From an uncultured Actinomycetes bacterium (GTDB taxonomy: Bacteria > Actinomycetota > Acidimicrobiia > Acidimicrobiales > RAAP-2): a stretch of DNA of 12,126 nucleotides. The position numbers were made by a program, and so were the translations under genes. Shown piece by piece: positions 7,155-12,126 of this stretch (position 1 is its first letter; each line of letters starts with the position of its first letter). The DNA lies in contig CAIKFN010000115.1 of assembly GCA_903826715.1 (NCBI GenBank), positions 1 through 12,126 on the forward strand. The letters run 5' to 3'. The notes below the pieces were generated by a model. It had not been told where the DNA came from, did not search any database, and saw only the letters and a list, made by a program, of their open reading frames with translations.

Positions 7155-8671
7155 AGCGTTCCCTTAGTTGAATTGATTTGTGTCCCAGTCTTTACGAGTG
7201 CTTGTGCCATGGCACGGCCAACAGCTTTGAAGCAAGCCTCAGCAACGTGGTGAGCATTTTTTCCTGATGCAGTTACGTGCAGCGTGATGCGTGCAGTTTG
7301 TGCGAGGGACTCAAATGCGTGAGCAGCCATACCTGGATCTGGATCAATTGAGATGTTCGCAGTAGCGCGACCCGATAGGTCAACAACGGCGTGAGCGATT
7401 GCTTCATCCATTGGAACTCGCGCTTCGCCGTAGCGAGCAAGACCCTTTCGATCTCCAAGTGAAATGTCGAGTGCTTCTCCGAAGGTTCGCATCATGTCTT
7501 CAACAACGTGGTGCTCGCCTGTTTCTAAGTCTCCAACGCCTTCGAGGCGAAGATCCATGCCTGCGTGGAACGCAAGTGCGTGCAGCATGTGGTCATAGAA
7601 GCCTTGGCCGGTGTTCACGTACACACGCCCTTCGCCAGGGATACGCAGGCGAACGGTCAGAAGTGTTTCTGCAGTAGCTCGACGGTAGCGAAGTGGTGAT
7701 GTTTCAACATCTTCACCCTTCAGTACTGCACGAAGCGCACTTAGCAACACGTCGTCATCAATTTCGTCACGAATACTGATTCGAAGTCCGCCCTTAAACG
7801 CGCGAACAATTGTGCCATACGGCATCAACTTGTCAACGAGTTCCTGAGGACTTTCCATAGGGATAAAGAGGAAGTTCGTGTACGACTTCGCTGGAACTAG
7901 TCCAAGTGCGCTCAGCTCTTTGACCATTCGTTCGCGCTCAGCTATTTGACCCTCAATGTTGAGAGGAGCCGAAATCGCTGCCAGCGCTAGAGATGCAGAG
8001 AGTGCAGATATCGAAAGAGGTGCTTGTCTCGAGGTGATGACTGCAGTTAATTCTTTATTTGCAATGGCGTAGCCAACACGAGCGCCAGCCAGGCCGTAGG
8101 CCTTAGAGAAAGTGCGAAGAATAATTGCACCATTGTCAACTTCATCAAACGCGTCAACGCCTGCGTAATCGGCGTACGCTTCATCAATAACGAGTTGTCC
8201 AGGCACCTTAGGGATATCAGGAAGCTCCCCCGTTGGGTTGTTTGGTCGGCAAACAAATACGAGGTCAGCCTTCTGTGGATCGTCAACAATCGTGGCGCCA
8301 GCCATGATAGCGGCGTATCTGTACATTGAGTAGGAAAATGCAGGAACGGTTGCAACCGTTCCACCTTCAGCAAAGATGCGTGTGAGCAAAACAATAAACT
8401 CATCGCTACCCGCACCAATTGCAACTTGATCGAGATCTACTTCGTGCTTATCTGCAATCGCTTGACGAAGTGACTCGTAGCGTCCACGGTCGTATTCATT
8501 TATGTCAGCAAGCGCTTTCGCGAGTGCCGCTGGACGTGCTGTGGCGGGTGGTGTTGCTGGAGTATTGCCATCAAATCGAATGATGTTGCGTGGGTCTATT
8601 CCTACAGACGCAGCAATTGCTTCGTTTGAAGGTGGCCACTGGTATGCCTCGAGGGCTTGCGGGCTAGTCAC
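7151..8671 (-). CDS. hisCB: HisC-HisB fusion: histidinol-phosphate aminotransferase / IGP dehydratase
   Basis: One 506-residue chain covering two consecutive steps: dehydration of imidazole glycerol phosphate (HisB), then transamination to histidinol phosphate (HisC). The aminotransferase part (about 1-320) shows GAGSDEFI, PNNPTG (143-148), DEAY (163-166), the PLP lysine K190 in FSKAYGLAGAR, and the substrate-carboxylate Arg297 in GGLRISI. The dehydratase part (about 329-506) shows TGQGFYDHML with H361, HHVVED (H387, H388, E391), PMDEA, DLSGR, H465, HHVAEACFKA (H474, H475, E478) and the terminal STKGTL. All metal ligands are retained, though both domains are trimmed in loops. The join is a short charged linker (about 319-328). 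I chose GTG 8671, an 8-base overlap with hisD, over an upstream TTG in the same frame whose extra residues are only hisD read in another frame. There is no HAD phosphatase domain of the E. coli HisB type. Confidence 0.95.
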   Translation of the reverse strand: MTSPQALEAYQWPPSNEAIAASVGIDPRNIIRFDGNTPATPPATARPAALAKALADINEYDRGRYESLRQAIADKHEVDLDQVAIGAGSDEFIVLLTRIFAEGGTVATVPAFSYSMYRYAAIMAGATIVDDPQKADLVFVCRPNNPTGELPDIPKVPGQLVIDEAYADYAGVDAFDEVDNGAIILRTFSKAYGLAGARVGYAIANKELTAVITSRQAPLSISALSASLALAAISAPLNIEGQIAERERMVKELSALGLVPAKSYTNFLFIPMESPQELVDKLMPYGTIVRAFKGGLRISIRDEIDDDVLLSALRAVLKGEDVETSPLRYRRATAETLLTVRLRIPGEGRVYVNTGQGFYDHMLHALAFHAGMDLRLEGVGDLETGEHHVVEDMMRTFGEALDISLGDRKGLARYGEARVPMDEAIAHAVVDLSGRATANISIDPDPGMAAHAFESLAQTARITLHVTASGKNAHHVAEACFKAVGRAMAQALVKTGTQINSTKGTL

Positions 8672-9725
8672 GACGCGCCGTGGCCTTGTGATTTGGCAGA
8701 CCTTCCAGTTCTGCAAGTGCTTCAATTGTCGGTGCCAATTTCTCAAGTCCTTCTTTAGTCACACGCTGTACGGTGACTGTTTTCATAAAGCTCTCAAGAC
8801 CAAGACCGCCAGTTGACTTTGACCATCCACCGGTTGGAAGAACGTGATTTCCCCCAGTTGCATAGTCCCCAGCAGGAACTGGTGAGTACTTACCAACAAA
8901 CACTGAACCAGCATTTCTGATTCGTGGCGCCAGTGACTCAGCCTTTTCGCCAAGCAAGAAAACGTGTTCTGCCGCGTACTTTTCAACTTCTAGAAGCGCA
9001 GCTTCAAGATCATTGCCAACACGAACAATGAATCCTCGCGAATCTGGACCGTGCTCCATTTGTGCTGCCATTTCTTGCTCGACAAGTGTTTCATCGACGC
9101 CGTCGTCTGCGACAACCACAATTTCACTTGGTCCAGCTGGAAGATCAATTGCAACATCCTGGCTAACTATCAACTTTGCAGTATTCACCGCAGCGTTACC
9201 TGGTCCAAAAATCTTGTCAACCGGTGCCATTGATTCGGTACCGTATGCCATGGCAGCAATTGCTTGTGCTCCACCAATCGCCCACACTTCATCAATACCG
9301 AGCAGCGCAGCTGCAGCGGCCACTGCTGCAGCACCACTTGGCGGAGTGCAGACAACAATTCGATTAACACCAGCAACCTGTGCCGGAATGCCAGTCATAA
9401 TGAGTGAAGAAACAAGATTCTTAGGTACATAGAGACCGACTGAACGAAGTGGTGTCCAGCGGCGCTCAAGAGTTACACCAGGAGTTACTTCCATCATGAT
9501 GTCCTTTGGGCGCTGCGCAGCGTGCCACGTACGTACATTTTCTGCGGCGGCGAGAATTGCTGCAGTTGGGATGTCACCATACGCTTCAGCACGTTGTGGC
9601 TTTTCGTAGTTGGTACCATCGAAAAGATTTGTCCATTCAACCACCGCAGCATCACCACGGCTTCGAACATCATTAACAATGTCTTCAATGGTGAACTTGC
9701 GATCTACTTTTACTTGAGAGCTCAT
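8664..9725 (-). CDS. hisD: HisD: histidinol dehydrogenase, compact form
   Basis: A 353-residue NAD-dependent enzyme that oxidises histidinol to histidine in two steps. It is about 80 residues shorter than E. coli HisD (434). Core signatures are intact: IGGAQAIAAMAYGT (150-163), VDKIFGPGN (169-177) and DLPAGPSEIVV (194-204). Residues aligning with the zinc ligands are Q222, H225, D287 and H346; those aligning with the catalytic Glu-His pair are E253 and H254. Spacing from E253 to D287 (34) and D287 to H346 (59) equals E. coli, but H225 to E253 is 28 rather than 64, a clean loss of about 36 residues. The N-terminal arm is also short, and the usual Y-x-PGG loop is YVPKN. I judge it functional, since all key residues remain and it sits mid-operon. 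Its ATG overlaps the hisG stop by 4 bases. Confidence 0.94.
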   Translation of the reverse strand: MSSQVKVDRKFTIEDIVNDVRSRGDAAVVEWTNLFDGTNYEKPQRAEAYGDIPTAAILAAAENVRTWHAAQRPKDIMMEVTPGVTLERRWTPLRSVGLYVPKNLVSSLIMTGIPAQVAGVNRIVVCTPPSGAAAVAAAAALLGIDEVWAIGGAQAIAAMAYGTESMAPVDKIFGPGNAAVNTAKLIVSQDVAIDLPAGPSEIVVVADDGVDETLVEQEMAAQMEHGPDSRGFIVRVGNDLEAALLEVEKYAAEHVFLLGEKAESLAPRIRNAGSVFVGKYSPVPAGDYATGGNHVLPTGGWSKSTGGLGLESFMKTVTVQRVTKEGLEKLAPTIEALAELEGLPNHKATARRD

Positions 9726-10576
9726 CGGACCATTCTTTCTACTGGCAGGGTAAGAATTGAACTCGCACCACTTGCTTCAAGCTTTGGAAGTAGCGACCAG
9801 ATGTCAGCCGCTGGAACGAGAGCGTGAACTGAAACCGTACTTCCGTTCGCGAGGTCCATCACAGTAGGAGAACCCTTTGTAGGAAGTAGCGCAGTTACTT
9901 TTGAAAGATCACTCTTTTCAACATTGCACATGAGGTATCTGTTGGCGCGTGCATTGATAACTGATCCGAGCACCGTAGAAAGAGTTCGGGCCGCTTCAAG
10001 ATTTGCAGAACCAACTCGGCCAACAAGCACTGCTTCTGATTCAAAGATTGTTCCAATTGAACGAAGACCGTTGGTGCGAAGCGTGCTTCCTGTTGAAACT
10101 AAGTCAATGACAGCATCAGCAAGTCCGAGACGAGGTGAAATTTCGACTGAACCTGATACCTGAACAATTTCTGCCTTGATGCCGAGCTCGCCGAGCACCT
10201 TCGCAACAATGTTTGGGTGCGATGTTGCAATGCGACGACCAGCGAGATCTGAAATCTGGGTTGCCGAATCCTCCATTGGCACTGCGGCTTGCAGCGAGCA
10301 CGTTCCGTATCCGAGTCGAAGAAGTACTTCAACGTTGCTGCTTCGCTCTGCTACGAGATCGAGTCCAGTGATGCCGCAGTCAACTACGCCGTCTTGTACA
10401 TATTCTGGAACGTCATCAGCACGCACAAAGAGAAGATCGATGTCAGCATTGCGACAGTGTGCCTGGAGCACGCGCTCGCCTGGTTCTTGCGGTGAGACTC
10501 CACTCGCTTCAAGTAATTGCCATGATGGTTCGCGTAGGCGTCCCTTTGATGGAAGTGCCATGGTTAGTCGACTCAT
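9722..10576 (-). CDS. hisG: HisG: ATP phosphoribosyltransferase, long form
   Basis: A 284-residue enzyme that commits ATP and PRPP to histidine synthesis. It shows the start motif ALPSKGRL (7-14), CGITGLDL (67-74), the PRPP-binding stretch DAVIDLVSTGSTLRTNGL (154-171) and a C-terminal regulatory domain (about 210-284: SPTVMDL to GASSILTLPVERM). The long form is the self-contained, histidine-feedback type and needs no HisZ. I chose ATG 10576, where ATGA overlaps the regulator stop and GAAAGG lies seven bases upstream. A longer in-frame start at 10630 adds 18 basic residues that are only the regulator gene in another frame. Confidence 0.96.
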   Translation of the reverse strand: MSRLTMALPSKGRLREPSWQLLEASGVSPQEPGERVLQAHCRNADIDLLFVRADDVPEYVQDGVVDCGITGLDLVAERSSNVEVLLRLGYGTCSLQAAVPMEDSATQISDLAGRRIATSHPNIVAKVLGELGIKAEIVQVSGSVEISPRLGLADAVIDLVSTGSTLRTNGLRSIGTIFESEAVLVGRVGSANLEAARTLSTVLGSVINARANRYLMCNVEKSDLSKVTALLPTKGSPTVMDLANGSTVSVHALVPAADIWSLLPKLEASGASSILTLPVERMVR

Positions 10577-10887
10577 TTGCGACCTTTCTTTAGTACAGCC
10601 TGGTAACCGCCTTCGCCGTGGTGTAACCACTGTGCGACTCGAGTCACTGTTGCTGTTGACGCACCAGTGCGTCGGGAAATTTCTTGATACGTAATTCCTT
10701 CATTAACGAGACGAGCAACCTGTAGGCGCTGTCCCATTGCATCAAGCTCGGCGCCAGTGCAGATGTCCTTTAGAAAGGCTGCAATGGTTTCTGGGTCACG
10801 CAGTTGTGTGAAGGCACCAACAAGCTCGTCGAAACGCTCGCCCGTCTCTGCCTTTTCAGTTGCTGGAACTACCTTGCCTGAAGTCAT
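10573..10887 (-). CDS. TrpR-superfamily regulator (YerC/YecD type), probable histidine repressor
   Basis: A 104-residue all-helical DNA-binding protein, first gene of the histidine operon. It has the family layout: a dimerisation helix region (about 18-60, with FLKDICTGAELDAMGQRLQVARL) and a helix-turn-helix (about 64-88, GITYQEISRRTGASTATVTRV) close to Bacillus YerC. Relatives of this family have been proposed as histidine-pathway regulators in Firmicutes; I recall this without a source at hand. Overlap with hisG by 4 bases and the palindromic site directly before its start both point to autoregulation and control of the his genes. No Shine-Dalgarno site is visible before the ATG, so the transcript may be leaderless. 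Whether the co-repressor is histidine is inference. Confidence 0.93.
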   Translation of the reverse strand: MTSGKVVPATEKAETGERFDELVGAFTQLRDPETIAAFLKDICTGAELDAMGQRLQVARLVNEGITYQEISRRTGASTATVTRVAQWLHHGEGGYQAVLKKGRK

Positions 10888-10903
10888 TATTTTATGCTAG
10901 CAT
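10874..10903 (+). promoter_or_regulatory. Candidate hisA promoter
   Basis: TTGCCT (10874-10879) and TAGCAT (10898-10903) stand 18 bp apart and would start transcription about 8 bases or fewer before the hisA ATG at 10918. No Shine-Dalgarno site is present, in line with a near-leaderless message. The -35 lies inside the regulator coding region. The -10 falls in the palindrome. Confidence 0.4.
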
Positions 10904-10923
10904 GCTAACACGCTGCTATGCAA
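10894..10923 (-). promoter_or_regulatory. Candidate promoter of the regulator-his operon (leaderless)
   Basis: On the minus strand TAGCAT (10899-10894) fits the TAnnnT form and lies 6 bases from the ATG at 10887, the spacing expected if transcription starts at the first base of the start codon. A weak TTGCAT (10923-10918) 18 bp upstream could be the -35. No Shine-Dalgarno site exists in the 30-bp gap. Confidence 0.45.
10895..10908. promoter_or_regulatory. Trp-operator-like palindrome in the divergent hisA/regulator promoter
   Basis: The perfect 10-bp palindrome TAGCATGCTA (10898-10907) overlaps a second one, TGCTAGCA (10895-10902). Together they place CTAG (10897-10900) and CTAA (10905-10908) 8 bp apart, the same spacing as the two CTAG half-sites of the E. 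coli trp operator. The site overlaps the candidate -10 elements of both directions, so one bound TrpR-type dimer could block both. Confidence 0.6.
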
Positions 10924-11610
10924 ATAATCCCTGCCCTCGACCTTCTTGGCGACAACGCCGTACGCCTCGAACAAGGCGATTATGACCGCATCCTATTTCG
11001 CCAGCCCATTGAGGAATTCATGGGCAGAATTGTCGCTACTAAGCCTGAACTTATCCACGTGGTCGACCTCCAGGGTGCCCGTGACGGTGCCCTGCGTCTC
11101 GATGTCGTCACTCGATGCTTAAGCGCAGCGCAAGGCATTCCACTACAGGTTTCTGGTGGTATTCGATCAATTGACGCCGCCAAGGCAGCCATCAGTACAG
11201 GTGCGGCCCGAGTGATTGTTGGAACTGCTGCGTGGGCTGAGCCAACGTCACTTAAAGAATTCGCTGATGCACTGGGTGAGCAATTAGTAGTGGCACTTGA
11301 TGTCAGAGACGGTGAAATAAGTGTTCGAGGATGGCTGAGCTCATCTGGCGTAAGTGTTGATGATGCCGTGGCTAGATGTGTTGATGCAGGGGTAACTCGA
11401 CTTCACGTAACTGCAATTTCACGCGATGGCACCATGCAGGGCCCAGACCTTGCACTGTACGAGCAAGTGTGTCGAGGTGGAATTCGAGTTGTCGCTGCAG
11501 GTGGAGTTCGAGATGAAAAAGATGTTGCTGACCTTGAGGCGATTGGCTGCGAGGCAGCAATTATGGGTCTTGGCTATCTGAAGCGACTAGGCATAACGCT
11601 GCCAGAGTAG
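10918..11610 (+). CDS. hisA: HisA: ProFAR isomerase
   Basis: A 230-residue TIM-barrel isomerase that converts ProFAR to PRFAR, the step before HisH/HisF. It shows D8 (IPALDL) and D128 (VALDVRDG) as the catalytic acid/base pair, VSGGIR (78-83) and AAGGVR (193-198) as phosphate loops, RGW at 137-139, and SRDGTMQGPD (168-177). The active-site loop VRLEQGDYDR (15-24) resembles standard HisA more than the bifunctional HisA/TrpF (PriA) of actinobacteria, so I call HisA only. It is the sole his gene on this strand and diverges from the regulator over 30 bp. Its TAG abuts the stop of the next gene with no spacer. No ribosome site is seen before the ATG. Confidence 0.95.
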   Translation: MQIIPALDLLGDNAVRLEQGDYDRILFRQPIEEFMGRIVATKPELIHVVDLQGARDGALRLDVVTRCLSAAQGIPLQVSGGIRSIDAAKAAISTGAARVIVGTAAWAEPTSLKEFADALGEQLVVALDVRDGEISVRGWLSSSGVSVDDAVARCVDAGVTRLHVTAISRDGTMQGPDLALYEQVCRGGIRVVAAGGVRDEKDVADLEAIGCEAAIMGLGYLKRLGITLPE

Positions 11611-11988
11611 TTACGCCTTAGTTGCTTGCCACTGTCGAAAGAATACGTAGGCGACAATTCCAGCGGGAATGGCGTTCCACCGCTCGAGTGAGCTGCGCGA
11701 CAATACATTCACGAGGAAACTTGCAGCCTCTACATAAAAGAGAACCTTTACAGCCCAGGCTGGATTTACAGACATCCCTCTAGTGAATCGCACGTAAACA
11801 ACCGCTTGCCAAACAAGTATTGCGAATGTCACTACGTACGAAATACGAATCGACATCGGGAATGAAGTGAACTGTCCCCCCGCGGCACGATGAAGTGCGT
11901 ACGACGCTCCGAGGACAACACCTGCCACGATGTACATATTCCAGATCATGGACACTGCCACTGCAATTCTTTCAATAACTGTCTTCAC
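11611..11988 (-). CDS. Four-helix membrane protein of unknown function
   Basis: A 125-residue hydrophobic protein with four predicted membrane segments (about 6-28, 44-66, 76-96 and 103-119) joined by short, mostly basic loops. No known motif was recognised. It starts at GTG 11988, supported by GGGAGAG seven bases upstream, and lies 4 bases after the stop of a YbaK-like gene, so the two are co-transcribed. It converges on hisA with directly adjoining stops (TAG|TTA). A general inner-membrane role is all that can be said. Confidence 0.8.
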   Translation of the reverse strand: MKTVIERIAVAVSMIWNMYIVAGVVLGASYALHRAAGGQFTSFPMSIRISYVVTFAILVWQAVVYVRFTRGMSVNPAWAVKVLFYVEAASFLVNVLSRSSLERWNAIPAGIVAYVFFRQWQATKA

Positions 11989-11992
11989 GTTT

Positions 11993-12126
11993 TTACTCTC
12001 CCACGACTAAAGGAGTTGCCCCCGTCATTCGTTGAAGTTCTTCAAATGTCGTTGGATACACCGCGTGTGGATGTCCAGCCGCTGCCCAGACAACGTCATA
12101 GTCATTTAGAGCAACATCAATAATGC
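11993..12126 (-). CDS. YbaK/EbsC-type aminoacyl-tRNA deacylase, C-terminal part
   Basis: The last 43 codons of a gene that continues past the right edge. The readable part is VVWAAAGHPHAVYPTTFEEL (about residues 11-30 of the fragment), followed by QRMTGATPLVVGE and TAA. The small-residue strand, GHPHAV and the 'TTFEEL-RMTGA' helix match the C-terminal end of the YbaK/prolyl-tRNA-editing family, which clears mischarged tRNA. The fragment is too short to separate true editing enzymes from paralogues. It is the upstream partner of the four-helix membrane protein. Confidence 0.75.
   Translation of the reverse strand, partial: IIDVALNDYDVVWAAAGHPHAVYPTTFEELQRMTGATPLVVGE

Noticed and set aside
8672..8746. 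Longer N-terminus for the HisC-HisB fusion
   Set aside because: The extra 25 residues are the hisD coding region read in another frame and do not resemble HisC; GTG 8671 gives the family start.
9013..9432. A 139-codon + strand frame opposite hisD
   Set aside because: It is antisense to the conserved HisD core, has low-complexity Ala/Thr/Ser composition and no start signal.
10577..10630. Longer HisG starting inside the regulator gene
   Set aside because: It adds 18 Arg-rich residues absent from HisG; ATG 10576 has a ribosome site and an ATGA overlap.
10176..10694. A 172-codon open frame on the + strand opposite hisG and the regulator
   Set aside because: It is antisense to two clearly conserved genes, is rich in Ser/Arg/Thr with no recognisable domain, and has the look of a mirror frame.
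10918..11610. PriA (bifunctional HisA/TrpF)
   Set aside because: The loop after residue 15 and the region around RGW follow ordinary HisA, not the PriA pattern I know.
11600..11625. A bidirectional terminator between hisA and the four-helix membrane gene
   Set aside because: The stops abut and no inverted repeat with a T-tract is visible near the junction.

Overview
The window (about 12.1 kb, mid-range GC by eye) is dense bacterial DNA, almost all protein-coding. It carries a near-complete histidine biosynthesis locus and an ABC importer operon with unusual membrane partners. I saw no rRNA, tRNA, insertion sequence or CRISPR array. Very tight packing (4-base ATGA/GTGA overlaps, convergent stops that touch), frequent GTG starts, probable leaderless starts and shortened enzymes suggest a streamlined bacterium. 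An actinobacterium-like planktonic lineage is my best guess, with low confidence. The fused HisIE and a HisA that looks like ordinary HisA rather than PriA are not typical of well-known Actinomycetota.

Left end (1-409): a small charged coiled-coil ORF on the + strand converges on a minus-strand operon. Transporter operon (minus strand, 5240 down to 170): a secreted solute-binding protein, a 20-bp perfect hairpin, a fused double permease, an ATPase with TOBE-like tail, a multi-pass membrane protein with two ExxE helices reminiscent of FTR1/ILT iron permeases, and a 79-residue two-helix membrane protein. The ABC parts look like the Fe(III)-type (Fbp/Fut/Afu) class, and the ExxE protein makes a metal substrate attractive. 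The binding protein lacks the Tyr-Tyr pair of classic FbpA, so the substrate is open. A 26-bp dyad sits just upstream of the binding-protein gene.

Histidine operon (minus strand, 10887 down to 5324): TrpR-superfamily regulator (YerC/YecD type), hisG (long form), hisD (compact), a hisC-hisB fusion, hisH, hisF and hisIE. Every junction overlaps. hisA lies alone on the opposite strand, diverging from the regulator gene across only 30 bp. That 30 bp contains a perfect 10-bp palindrome inside a CTAG-N4-CTAA arrangement resembling the E. coli trp operator, and both candidate -10 elements overlap it. The layout suggests one regulator site controlling both arms of the pathway. All steps from PRPP+ATP to histidine are covered except histidinol-phosphate phosphatase.

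Right end (11611-12126): two minus-strand genes, the 3' end of a YbaK/EbsC-like aminoacyl-tRNA deacylase followed after 4 bases by a four-helix membrane protein of unknown function whose stop abuts the hisA stop.
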